Shown here in pieces: positions 42,384 to 50,803 of a DNA stretch of 64,000 bases. Both the position numbers and the translations under genes were made by a program. The notes below the pieces were generated by a model that ran no database searches, was not told where the DNA came from, and was given only the letters and a program-made list of their open reading frames with translations. The DNA is from Rhizobium gallicum bv. gallicum R602sp. Lineage in GTDB: Bacteria; Pseudomonadota; Alphaproteobacteria; Rhizobiales; Rhizobiaceae. The stretch covers positions 682,001-746,000 of the forward strand of contig NZ_CP006880.1 in the NCBI RefSeq assembly GCF_000816845.1, written 5' to 3'. Each line of letters begins with the position of its first letter. Positions within the stretch are counted from its first letter, which is position 1.

Positions 42384-43021
42384 AGCGAAAAATTCACAAC
42401 CCGCTCGCGTGCAAACATACTGTAGTTGCCGAAAGGTGGTATCGGCACGAAGTCTGAGAAACGGTCGGACTTTGGTCCGATATTCGCCCGACTGGGCCTG
42501 ACGGTGTTTCGGAGTGGCATTGAGCCCATCTCCATGAAGGACCGTGGCAAACTGGCAGCCGAAATCCTAAAGGAAAGGGCCGGGCGACACGCGCACCGGC
42601 CCTTCCTGATCAATCGACGACGGCTGCCAGTACATCCGTGGTCAGCCGTCAGTACGAATTTGATGAATCCATGATAGCCTCTTCGACGAGAAGCGCTATT
42701 ACCCAAGGGTAGTACTTTTGGCGGACTTGCGGTCGCCACCCCCACTGGTCGAGGGAGGGCGCATCGGGGATGGGCACGGGAACGTTCTCATCGGTGCCCG
42801 ACAGTGTGCTCTGACCGCACACGCGCCGGGCGCAGCTATCCTGGGCGCAGAACAGGGCGGAACATTGGGCCGGGATCGAAAGACACGCCGGTCATTGAAG
42901 CGAACGGACCGGGCGATTCGGGAGGGACACCTCTTCAAGAACTACCTAGATTGGATCAATCGACAACGTTTCCACACTGGCACAATCTCATTTTAATTCC
43001 CTGAGGCGCAAAGGAGAGATC
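42384..43021. other. Intergenic stretch with hairpin and palindrome
   Basis: No gene seen. A long hairpin at 42571-42607 pairs AGGAA(A)GGGCCGG with CCGGCCCTTCCT (one bulged A) but has no T tract. A palindrome TACCCAAGGGTA lies at 42700-42711, within CTATTACCCAAGGGTAGTAC. Both are candidate regulatory elements without an obvious target; the XRE gene starts 310 bp further on. Confidence 0.4.
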
Positions 43022-43438
43022 ATGAATAAAGCCGTTAATGCGAAGGAGCCAAGTGCAGTCGACATAGAAGTTGGAAGGCGAATCCGTATGCAACGACGGG
43101 TGCTGGGCATGAGCCAGTCAGCGCTTGCTGAACGGGTCAGTGTCACATTTCAGCAGGTGCAGAAATACGAGAAGGGCAGCAACCGGGTGGGGGCGAGCCG
43201 GCTTCAGGGCATTGCCGACTGTCTGAACGTGCCTGTTTCATTCTTTTTTGAAGGAATGGCGGGAGCGGATGAAAGTGAACCAGGTTTAGTGAAGGGCATG
43301 GACGATCTGACGGGATTTATTTCCACCGCCGAGGGGCTCGCGCTAAACCGCGCATTCCTTGCTGTAAAAGACGCCAGAATACGGCAAAAGATCGTGGGTT
43401 TGGTAAAGTCGCTTGCGTCGCTGGAAGGCGACGACTGA
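43022..43438 (+). CDS. XRE-family HTH regulator
   Basis: A 138-aa DNA-binding protein with a Cro/C1-type HTH at residues 14-75 (VGRRIRMQRRVLGMSQSALAERV, then FQQVQKYEKGSNRVGASRL). The C-terminal helical tail is of the kind seen in rhizobial PraR-like regulators (GLALNRAFLAVKDARIRQKIVGL). AAAGGAGAGATC precedes the ATG. No neighbouring operon points to a target, and it may act on genes elsewhere. Confidence 0.88.
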   Translation: MNKAVNAKEPSAVDIEVGRRIRMQRRVLGMSQSALAERVSVTFQQVQKYEKGSNRVGASRLQGIADCLNVPVSFFFEGMAGADESEPGLVKGMDDLTGFISTAEGLALNRAFLAVKDARIRQKIVGLVKSLASLEGDD

Positions 43439-43598
43439 TGCTCACGAATTCCAAGAACAGGATGTTTCCGGTTCACTTCGGTTGAAAAACCGACAACAGC
43501 AAGATGCGGTGGTTGGGCCGGAGGCGAGGCGACAGCCGGGCAATTGACGTGGCCTGGCCGCCTTCACCTAGTTTTCGCCGCTTAAGCAGGACCGATCA

Positions 43599-44060
43599 TT
43601 AATCCTCACACCCTTTGATCCGGGCGACTTTGCCGCCAGGAGAAAGACCGAAATGACAAACGACCGGCATGGCGGGCGTGTAGGTAGCAGTGCCCCTCAA
43701 CTCGAGGCGTGCCCCATCCTTGGAAAAAGTCATTTCCGGCGTGCCTATGCTGTAGAAGCCACCTTTAACCAGTACCACGGAGTGGACGATTTGGGCGTCA
43801 TCTGTTTCAGTCGGCACCGATTTCCATTCCACCACGACGCGCGACGATACATGCTCAAAGCCCTGGTTCACAACGATGACGCGGTAACTTCCTTCGCCGA
43901 CGCCGTCTTCTTGCCAATGTCCGCCTTCAACGACAGACACGACATTCGTGTCTACGAAGGTTTCGGCGAATGCCGCGTTTGCCACGAGCAGTAAAATGCC
44001 CCCACATAACCTCGGGATCGTTGGGTATACGCCGCCCACGCAATTACCGTTCATCATCAT
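43599..44060 (-). CDS. Secreted small protein of unknown function
   Basis: About 153 aa. A hydrophobic leader (LCGGILLLVANAAFA) ends at an AFA-ET-like signal-peptidase site. The mature part is beta-rich with YRVIVVNQGFEHVSSRVVVEWKS and GARLELRGTATYTPA, and has a pair of cysteines near the C-terminus (VVCHFGLSP, IKGCED) that could form a disulfide. No family recognised. The start among three consecutive ATGs (44060) is uncertain; the frame extends further upstream without a signal-like sequence. Confidence 0.55.
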   Translation of the reverse strand: MMMNGNCVGGVYPTIPRLCGGILLLVANAAFAETFVDTNVVSVVEGGHWQEDGVGEGSYRVIVVNQGFEHVSSRVVVEWKSVPTETDDAQIVHSVVLVKGGFYSIGTPEMTFSKDGARLELRGTATYTPAMPVVCHFGLSPGGKVARIKGCED

Positions 44061-44281
44061 TGCCAACACAAGAATACCTTTCGGAGAAAGGCCTGATCCT
44101 AGCACGATCAAGACGCCTCGCGAACAGCGATTGCGCCTCGCCTGGCAGAGGATCCAAATCAGCTGCCGTCGACCACGCACGAGCAGCGGACCCTTGACCG
44201 TCGCGCCCGCCTCCTGTCTGCTGACGCTGCCATTCGACCCGGGTGAGGGGACGCCAAGAGGTGGAAAAGACCGACAAAACG

Positions 44282-44917
44282 ATGGAGGACGCCGACAGCA
44301 ATGCCATTGATGCATGGAAGGCTGGGCTCGATCCGACGACGCGCAAACGGGCGCTGAAGCTTCTGACGAAGGAAGTGGATGATATCCTTCTGCCGCTCGG
44401 CTTTGTCCGGCAAGGGGTCCGCTGGCATCGCACCGGCTGGTTTGCGACGACGTTTGTCGAGATCCAGAAGAGCCGCTATGGCAATGCCTGCTTCATCAAC
44501 TTCGGCCGAGACGCGAGGGTTGCCGACTGGCGCGCGCCGAGCTACCGCGACAACACGCATTGGCGGATCGCATCGCTCGCGCACAGGGACGCCGCCTGCC
44601 GGCTTGACCAGCTTCCCTATGCCGAGCTCGATGGTGTTTCGGACCTGCGTCTCGAGGTGGTCTGCCTCCTGCGTAACGGGGCAGCGCCCTTCCTGGAGCA
44701 GGCGCAGGGATTGTTTGGTTCTCTCCTGCGGCCCCGGCGATCCGTTGAAGATGAACTCCGCCGCAGGCCCGCTGCTGTTTTCCGACGCGTGCTGTCGGCG
44801 CTGCTGTTCGGTCGCGACGACAACAGGGGGGCGCCGGGAGCGGCCACTGATCTTTTCGGCCTCAACTTTCTTTCTGATTTGTTCGAGCGGATGTCTTATA
44901 GCGACTTTGGCGGATGA
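44282..44917 (+). CDS. DUF4304-like protein
   Basis: About 211 aa. The segment LLTKEVDDILLPLGFVRQGVRWHRTGWFATTFVEIQKS resembles the DUF4304 family, with a following strand pair FINFGRDARVADWR. Function unknown. I start it at MEDADSNAIDAW (44282); in-frame GTG codons at 44243 and 44261 are alternatives, and no option has a strong Shine-Dalgarno. It precedes the DnaQ-like exonuclease by 40 bp on the same strand. Confidence 0.65.
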   Translation: MEDADSNAIDAWKAGLDPTTRKRALKLLTKEVDDILLPLGFVRQGVRWHRTGWFATTFVEIQKSRYGNACFINFGRDARVADWRAPSYRDNTHWRIASLAHRDAACRLDQLPYAELDGVSDLRLEVVCLLRNGAAPFLEQAQGLFGSLLRPRRSVEDELRRRPAAVFRRVLSALLFGRDDNRGAPGAATDLFGLNFLSDLFERMSYSDFGG

Positions 44918-44957
44918 TGCAGTCCGCAGAACCATCTGAGAATTAGGCCGAGAGCGA

Positions 44958-45929
44958 ATGACGCAGCAGTTCGATCTGTTTGATGCTAACGGGGCAGCAC
45001 CTGCAAAGGGCGCAGGCTCATCGACGAAGCGCCGTTCACCGACTGCGTTGAGCGAAGATGATATGGTGCGGCAACTCCACGAGACTGGCCGCTACCGTAT
45101 CCTGACAAAACTCGAGCCACGTTTGGTGATCACGGCTGCGCGACCCGGATTTCCGCTGACAGGCGTGATCATCGACACTGAAACAACCGGCCTCAATCAT
45201 CGCAAGGACGAGATTATTGAGATTGGCGCGGTCGCGTTCACATTCGATGAGACCGGCAATATCGGCGATGTCATCGGCGTCTATAGCGCTCTTCAGCAGC
45301 CCAGCGTTCCAATCCCGGAGGAGATCACACGTCTCACAGGTATCTCCCACGACATGGTGGCCGACCAGATGATTGATCTTTGTCAGGTTCGTGCCGTCGT
45401 CGAGCCTGCTGATCTGGTAATTGCCCACAATGCCGGCTTCGACCGGCCGTTCTGCGAGGCCCTTTCACCAATCTTTGCCGGAAAAGCCTGGGCTTGTTCG
45501 GTCTCTGAAATCGACTGGGCGTCGCGCGGCTTTGAAGGAACAAAGCTCGGTTATCTGATTGGGCAGGCCGGTTATTTTCATGAGGGCCACCGGGCGGTTG
45601 ATGACTGCTTTGCTCTCCTTGAGGTTCTCGCGGAGGGTGGAGGAGAGGCGGGGCGAACACCATTTGCCGAGCTCTATGAAGCAAGCCAGCGATCACGCGC
45701 CCGCATTTTTGCGGAAAACAGCCCCTTCGACATGAAGGATCAATTGAAAGCACGCGGCTATCGCTGGTCGGATGGCAGTGACGGCCGTCCGAAATCCTGG
45801 TGGGTCGAGGTTGCCGAAGACGCACTTGATGACGAACTGCGCTATCTGCGTACGCAAGTCTATCGCTGGGATGACGCAGATCCACCGATCAAGCGTCTCA
45901 CCGCCTTTGACCGCTTCAGGGCGGCCTGA
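44958..45929 (+). CDS. DnaQ-like 3'-5' exonuclease
   Basis: A 323-aa DEDDh exonuclease. Exo I is IIDTETTGLN with Asp73 and Glu75, Exo II is VIAHNAGFDRPFCEA near 157, and Exo III is HRAVDDC near 209 with the catalytic His. The C-terminal region (SPFDMKDQLKARGYRWSDG) is typical of a rhizobial subgroup that is longer than the DNA polymerase III epsilon subunit. It is probably a stand-alone nuclease for DNA or RNA trimming. GAGAGCGA precedes the ATG. Confidence 0.9.
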   Translation: MTQQFDLFDANGAAPAKGAGSSTKRRSPTALSEDDMVRQLHETGRYRILTKLEPRLVITAARPGFPLTGVIIDTETTGLNHRKDEIIEIGAVAFTFDETGNIGDVIGVYSALQQPSVPIPEEITRLTGISHDMVADQMIDLCQVRAVVEPADLVIAHNAGFDRPFCEALSPIFAGKAWACSVSEIDWASRGFEGTKLGYLIGQAGYFHEGHRAVDDCFALLEVLAEGGGEAGRTPFAELYEASQRSRARIFAENSPFDMKDQLKARGYRWSDGSDGRPKSWWVEVAEDALDDELRYLRTQVYRWDDADPPIKRLTAFDRFRAA

Positions 45930-46144
45930 CATCTGCTCGGTGCGCATCGCCCATGGCTGGACGGTCGATCCGCGACTGGGTTTGCGCCGGAGCATCTGGC
46001 CAACTGACGAGAGAAACTGCGGTCCTGGGCCGCAGCTTCTGCCCGCAATCGCTTCGGCGAAGCGATGAAGGCTGTCCAAAATAGCTGCGAGCCCCGGGGC
46101 GCTTGCCAGAACACCGGCGCTGGGTCTGCGGCGCCTGCTTCCTG

Positions 46145-47059
46145 TCAATCGTGTCGTCGCAAGAAAGCCGAAACCGTCTCCAGGCAGAGTGCCTTCTCTT
46201 CCACATGCGGCATGTGGCTCGACTGCTCGAAGAGCACCCATTCGCATCTCTCAATGTGGTCGAGATAGGGCTTGACGACCAGCGGGGTCGCCTCATCGAA
46301 CTTGCCCGAAATCAGCAGCGTCGGGGCCTCGATGAGCGCCAGCCTATCTTCGATGGTCCAGTCCTTCATCGTGCCGATGACATGGAACTCCGTTGGGCCG
46401 TTCATGTTGCGGTAGACGGTGTTGTCCTCGTCCATGATGGCGAAGGTGCGTGCGACTTCCGGCGGCCAGGGTACGACGCGGCAGACATGGCGATCATAGA
46501 AGACTCGCGAGGCGGCGATATATTCGGGGTCGGTAATCGTTCCGGCCTGCTCGTGCTCTAAGAGCGTATCCTGCACCTCCTGCGGCAGTTCCTCGCGCAG
46601 CCGGTTGGCCTCAGCGACCCAGGTACGCATGTTGGCGGGGGAATTGGCGATGACGAGCGCCTTCAGGCCCCTCGGCCGGCGCACGGCATGTTCCGCGCCG
46701 AGCATGCCGCCCCAAGACTGGCCGAGCAAGGCGTAGCGGTCGTGAATGCCGACCTGCTTCAGGAGCGCATCCAGCTCTTCCAGGAAGAGCGCCGGCGTCC
46801 AGAAATCCGGTCCTTTTTCCCGCAGGCGGGTGGAATTGCCGTTACCGAGCTGGTCGTAGTGAATGACCGGGCGGCCGTCGATCTCGGTAATCCCGGTGAA
46901 GGAATCCACATAGTCATGGGTGCAGCCAGGACCGCCATGGGCGACAACGAGGGGCAGCTTGCCGCTGTCGAGCGAGCCGGTGATGCGATACCAGGTCTGG
47001 TACTCGCGAAAGGGCAGAAAGGCTTCCTTCGACGCAATTGCGGCCACATGGATCTCCAT
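46145..47059 (-). CDS. Proline-iminopeptidase-like alpha/beta hydrolase 1
   Basis: A 304-aa S33-family hydrolase. [10 protein letters not shown] at 41-50 is the oxyanion loop; the nucleophile is Ser115 in LLGQSWGGM; catalytic Asp is in SGKFDEATP and His in [10 protein letters not shown]. The long cap domain is present. It should release N-terminal Pro or act on small amides. The ATG at 47059 has no good Shine-Dalgarno; a GTG 12 nt later follows GGAG and may be the true start. The LuxR solo gene lies directly upstream, and a lux-box-like dyad (47162-47177) precedes this gene by 102 bp. Confidence 0.9.
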   Translation of the reverse strand: MEIHVAAIASKEAFLPFREYQTWYRITGSLDSGKLPLVVAHGGPGCTHDYVDSFTGITEIDGRPVIHYDQLGNGNSTRLREKGPDFWTPALFLEELDALLKQVGIHDRYALLGQSWGGMLGAEHAVRRPRGLKALVIANSPANMRTWVAEANRLREELPQEVQDTLLEHEQAGTITDPEYIAASRVFYDRHVCRVVPWPPEVARTFAIMDEDNTVYRNMNGPTEFHVIGTMKDWTIEDRLALIEAPTLLISGKFDEATPLVVKPYLDHIERCEWVLFEQSSHMPHVEEKALCLETVSAFLRRHD

Positions 47060-47161
47060 TCAGATTCGAGGTGTCACCGCCGCCTTTGCGCGCCACGAGT
47101 GACACGCGACGCTGCGGTGAGCAATTGAGAAAGCATAGCGTGGTGCTTTAGAGCGCGGCAG

Positions 47162-47177
47162 CTATCACAAGTTATAG
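47162..47177. promoter_or_regulatory. Lux-box-like dyad upstream of hydrolase 1
   Basis: CTATCACAAGTTATAG is an inverted repeat (CTAT-N-AC/GT-N-ATAG). It matches 13 of 16 positions of the element at 47980-47995, the three differences all being in the central spacer. It overlaps the stop codon of the LuxR gene and lies in the promoter region of the hydrolase gene. Confidence 0.65.
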
Positions 47178-47947
47178 GATGAGCGCTCTTCAAGAAGGCG
47201 ATAGTGGGTGGCGCGAACCACGGCCTGCGTGCGGTTCTTGGCGCCGAGCTTCTTGGCCGCGGCGGTCAGATGCATGACCACCGTCGGCACCGAGCGGTCG
47301 ATGACGCGCGAGATTTCCTTGGCGGAGTACCCTTCGGCCGAATAGCGCAGGCATTCGCGCTCCCGTTCCGTCAGCCTGGCCTTGCCGACATGGAAGACGT
47401 CGGCATCGAAGAGGTTGTAGGCCGCTTCATGGAAGACATGGGCGAGCAGATTGAAATCGGCGATATAGCGCAGGGCGTGCCGCTCGAATTCCTTGTTGCC
47501 CCCGAAGCGGATGCCGGTGACTGTGGCATAGTCACCGCGCGGCATATGAATGGGCACCGTCACGCCAGTCGACATATCCCTTTCGCTCAGATAGCGGGCG
47601 ACGGGCGCGGTATCCTCGGTCATGAAGCGGCGGATCAGCGTGTCGGCGTCGGCATCATAGCTCCAGAAGAAGGGTGTCGAGGTGCGAAGTGCGACCTGCT
47701 GCACCGGGTCGATGCGGAAGTAGCCGCGGTTGAACCAGTAGTCATGCATGTCGCCGCAAATGTTGCGAAGCTTCAGCAGCGACGGAAGCATGATCGCGCC
47801 GTCGAGATCGTAAGCCACCGGGGTATAGTCATATATCAGCGCTTCGAAGCCGATTGCCTTCATGGCCTCGAAGATCTGATCGATGCGGCCATCCAGTGTC
47901 TGATGAACCGTAAACTGGCGTCTGATGGTTTCGATTTCGTCAAGCAT
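47165..47947 (-). CDS. LuxR-family solo, plant-signal (PipR/OryR/NesR) type
   Basis: A 260-aa regulator. An autoinducer-binding domain covers residues 15-165 and a GerE HTH covers about 195-250 (LTERERECLRYSAEGYSAKEISRVI). The ligand-site Asp80-Pro81 and Trp95 are kept. At the positions of TraR Trp57 and Tyr61 it has Met67 and Trp71, the substitution pair that marks the plant-responsive OryR subgroup. No luxI gene is in the window. GGAG lies 7 nt before the ATG at 47947. Two flanking iminopeptidase genes and a dipeptide-type transporter complete the known PipR context. Confidence 0.92.
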   Translation of the reverse strand: MLDEIETIRRQFTVHQTLDGRIDQIFEAMKAIGFEALIYDYTPVAYDLDGAIMLPSLLKLRNICGDMHDYWFNRGYFRIDPVQQVALRTSTPFFWSYDADADTLIRRFMTEDTAPVARYLSERDMSTGVTVPIHMPRGDYATVTGIRFGGNKEFERHALRYIADFNLLAHVFHEAAYNLFDADVFHVGKARLTERERECLRYSAEGYSAKEISRVIDRSVPTVVMHLTAAAKKLGAKNRTQAVVRATHYRLLEERSSYNL

Positions 47948-47979
47948 CGGCTGACTCCGGATCGTATTCCCTGGCGACC

Positions 47980-47995
47980 CTATCACTTCTTATAG
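47980..47995. promoter_or_regulatory. Lux-box-like dyad upstream of hydrolase 2 and luxR
   Basis: CTATCACTTCTTATAG lies 79 bp upstream of the second hydrolase and 32 bp upstream of the luxR start, in their divergent promoter region. It shares CTATCAC-N3-TTATAG with the element at 47162-47177. A further palindrome GCTCAA-ATA-TTGAGC is at 48034-48048. Confidence 0.65.
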
Positions 47996-48074
47996 CTGGC
48001 GCGGATCGTCGTTTGAGATAAAAATTTAGACATGCTCAAATATTGAGCAAAGAGAATCTTCGCCGGAGTGGTCA

Positions 48075-48965
48075 ATGTGGCGTGAAATCGAACCCGAGGC
48101 GCGACACCAAATCGGAGTCGATGGCTATAAGGTCGTCGCCTATAGCTTCGGCTCCGGCCCCGAGACGATTTTTTGCCTGAACGGGGGGCCGGGACTGCCC
48201 TGTGACTATCTGCGCGATGCGCATTCCTGTCTTATTGACAAAGGCTATCGCGTGGTGGCCTTCGACCAGCTCGGCACGGGCGCTTCAGACCGCCCGACCA
48301 GTCCGGCGCTGTGGACGATCGGCCGCTATGTCGAGGAGACGGAGACGGTGCGCAAGGCGCTGGGGCTCGGCAAGGTGCACATGCTCGGCCATTCCTGGGG
48401 CGGTTGGCTGGCAATCGACTATGCGCTCACTTACCCAGAAAACCTGCAGACGCTGATCCTCGAAGATACGGTCGCGGACATGCCCCATCTCATTACCGAG
48501 CTGGAGCGGTTGCGTGCGGCGCTCGGCCCCGAGACAGTTGCCATGATGCAGAAGCATGAGGCGCAGGGCACCTACGACCATCCGGAATATCTCGCAGCCA
48601 TCACTATTTTGAACTACCGGCACGTCTGCCGGTTGCCGGAATGGCCGGCGCCGGTGCGCCGGTCGCTCAACGACTGGAACTTGGGGCCATATAGCACGAT
48701 GCAGGGGCCGAACGAATTCCTCTATATCGGCAACCTCAAGGATTGGAACCGTATTCCCGACCTGCCGCGCATCACCGTGCCGACACTGATCACCACGGGC
48801 GAGCACGACGAACTGACCCCGGCCTGCGCACTGAAGATGAAGCTCGCCATTTCGAATGCCGAACTCAAGGTCCTTGCCAATGCCAGCCACATGCCCTTTT
48901 ACGAAAACCCCGCAGACTACTATCCAGCGCTGATCGATTTCTTGTCACGACACAGGCGGAACTGA
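48075..48965 (+). CDS. Proline-iminopeptidase-like alpha/beta hydrolase 2
   Basis: A 296-aa S33-family hydrolase. NGGPGLPCDYL at 36-46, nucleophile Ser107 in LGHSWGGWL, catalytic Asp in TGEHDELTP and His in ASHMPFYE. It is a distant paralogue of the hydrolase at 46145. GGAGTGGTCA precedes the ATG. It is the first gene of the plus-strand operon that continues into the dipeptide-type transporter, so it may cleave an imported plant-derived peptide or amide, or convert the LuxR ligand. Confidence 0.9.
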   Translation: MWREIEPEARHQIGVDGYKVVAYSFGSGPETIFCLNGGPGLPCDYLRDAHSCLIDKGYRVVAFDQLGTGASDRPTSPALWTIGRYVEETETVRKALGLGKVHMLGHSWGGWLAIDYALTYPENLQTLILEDTVADMPHLITELERLRAALGPETVAMMQKHEAQGTYDHPEYLAAITILNYRHVCRLPEWPAPVRRSLNDWNLGPYSTMQGPNEFLYIGNLKDWNRIPDLPRITVPTLITTGEHDELTPACALKMKLAISNAELKVLANASHMPFYENPADYYPALIDFLSRHRRN

Positions 48966-49016
48966 TGCAAAGAATGGCGACCGACATCCGAACAATACGG
49001 AGGCGCTGGCATCGCC

Positions 49017-49955
49017 ATGCATCGCTATAGGTTCGTTCTCACCCGACCCTTGCAATTTTTGCCCGTCATTTTCGGCATCAGCGTCATCACCTTCATTCTG
49101 GTGCGGCTGATCCCCGGCGATCCGGCACGCAACTTGCTCGGCTCGCGCGCCACGCCGACGGCGATCGCCAATATCCGTGCCCAGTACGGCCTCGATCAGC
49201 CTATGTGGCTACAATATTTGTATTTTCTGAAAAACCTCGCCGATGGCGAGATGGGCAAATCGATTCTCTACAAGATCGACGTGCTGAGACTGATCGTCAC
49301 CCGCATCGAGCCGACTGTTGCGCTCGTCGCCTCCAGCGTCATTCTGTCGATACTGATCGCCATGCCGATGGCCGCGATTGCCGCGCGCAATGCCGGCAAG
49401 GCACCCGATCATGCGGTGCGTATCGTCTCTACCTTCGGCATCGGATTCCCGCCCTTTTGGCTCGGGCTGATGCTCATCATCCTCTTCAGCGTCGAGCTCG
49501 GCCTGCTGCCGGTCTCAGGCTATGGCGCAACAATCGGCGACAAGCTGGCGCATCTTATCCTGCCCAGCTTAACCGTGGCGCTGTCGCTCTCGACCGTTCT
49601 GACGCGCAGCCTCAGGGCGGCGATGATCGAATCTCTTAAATCCGACGTGGCGACGGCAGCGCGCGCCCGCGGTATGCCCGAACACATCGTCTTCTGGCGC
49701 CATGTCGTACCGAATTCGCTGGTGCCGACCGTCAATCTTCTCGCGGTCAATATTGGCTGGCTCATCGGTGGCTCCGTCGTCGTCGAGAGCGTCTTTGCGA
49801 TTCCCGGCATGGGACAGCTTCTCGTGCGCGCCATCTTCTCGCGCGACTATATGGTGGTCCAGGGCGTTGCCATGGTTTTCGCCTGCGCCACCGTGCTCGT
49901 CAATTTCGTCGCCGATATCGTCACCGTTGCGATCGATCCGAGGGTAAGGCTATGA
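49017..49955 (+). CDS. Dipeptide-type ABC permease (DppB class)
   Basis: A 312-aa inner-membrane permease: QFLPVIFGISVITFILVRLIPGDPA at residues 11-35 is the DppB signature, then GLDQPMWLQYLYFLKN, and an EAA loop TAARARGMPEHIVFWRHVVPNSLVP near 220. It lies 52 bp after the hydrolase stop, with GGAGG upstream of the ATG at a long spacing. It overlaps the next permease by 4 bp. Confidence 0.93.
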   Translation: MHRYRFVLTRPLQFLPVIFGISVITFILVRLIPGDPARNLLGSRATPTAIANIRAQYGLDQPMWLQYLYFLKNLADGEMGKSILYKIDVLRLIVTRIEPTVALVASSVILSILIAMPMAAIAARNAGKAPDHAVRIVSTFGIGFPPFWLGLMLIILFSVELGLLPVSGYGATIGDKLAHLILPSLTVALSLSTVLTRSLRAAMIESLKSDVATAARARGMPEHIVFWRHVVPNSLVPTVNLLAVNIGWLIGGSVVVESVFAIPGMGQLLVRAIFSRDYMVVQGVAMVFACATVLVNFVADIVTVAIDPRVRL

Positions 49956-50803
49956 GCGTCGATACCCTCTCTTCAGGCTCCGCCGGCTGGCGGACGATCT
50001 TCAGCAAACACTTGATGCTTGTGACCGGCGCCGGCATTTTGCTGTTCTTCGTCCTGCTGGCGACAAGCGCGCCGGTTCTGGCACCCTATGACCCAATCCT
50101 TCAGAACGGCGACGCCCGCCTGCAGGCGCCTTCGCTTCTGCATCCGTTCGGTACGGATAATTTCGGTCGCGACGTGCTTTCCCGCGTCATCTGGGGCACA
50201 CGGATCGACCTGCAGATCGCGCTGATCGGCGTCGCTTTCCCCTTTCTCATCGGCACCGCGGTTGGCACCATCGCCGGCTTTTTCGGTGGCATCGTCGATG
50301 CGCTGTTCATGCGGCTCGTGGATATCATCCTCGCCTTTCCCTTCCTGGTGTTGATGCTATCGATCATCGCCATCCTCGGACCGGGGCTCGGCAGCTTTTA
50401 CATCGCCATGGCACTGGTCGGCTGGGTTTCCTATGCCAGGCTGATCCGGGCGCAGATGCTGGTGCTCAAGAACAGCGACTATGCGGTGGCCGCCGTCAGC
50501 CTCGGTTTTTCGCGGATGCGCATCATGTTCCGACACCTGCTGCCGAATGCGATTGCCGGCTCGATCGTCTTTGCGATGTCGGATGCGGTGTTGGTGCTGC
50601 TCAGCGGGGCGGCCGTCAGCTATCTCGGCCTCGGTGTGCAGCCGCCGCTCGCCGAATGGGGTGTTATGGTGGCGGAGGGCCAGAGTTTTATCACCACGGC
50701 CTGGTGGATCACCCTGTTTCCCGGGCTTTCCATCGTCTGCCTCGCTTTCGGCTTCAGCATGCTCGGCGATGCGCTCGGCGAACGGCTCGGAGTAGGCGAA
50801 TGA
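49952..50803 (+). CDS. Dipeptide-type ABC permease (DppC class)
   Basis: A 283-aa inner-membrane permease with APYDPILQNGDARLQAPSLLHPFGTDNFGRDVLSRVIWG near residues 45-85, the DppC signature, and the EAA loop AAVSLGFSRMRIMFRHLLPNA. It pairs with the DppB-class subunit and contacts the fused ATPase. Overlaps of 4 bp on both sides indicate coupling. Confidence 0.93.
   Translation: MSVDTLSSGSAGWRTIFSKHLMLVTGAGILLFFVLLATSAPVLAPYDPILQNGDARLQAPSLLHPFGTDNFGRDVLSRVIWGTRIDLQIALIGVAFPFLIGTAVGTIAGFFGGIVDALFMRLVDIILAFPFLVLMLSIIAILGPGLGSFYIAMALVGWVSYARLIRAQMLVLKNSDYAVAAVSLGFSRMRIMFRHLLPNAIAGSIVFAMSDAVLVLLSGAAVSYLGLGVQPPLAEWGVMVAEGQSFITTAWWITLFPGLSIVCLAFGFSMLGDALGERLGVGE

Noticed and set aside
47060..48074. 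A luxI-type autoinducer synthase near the LuxR gene
   Set aside because: No ORF with LuxI features exists in this interval or elsewhere in the window; the regulator is a solo.
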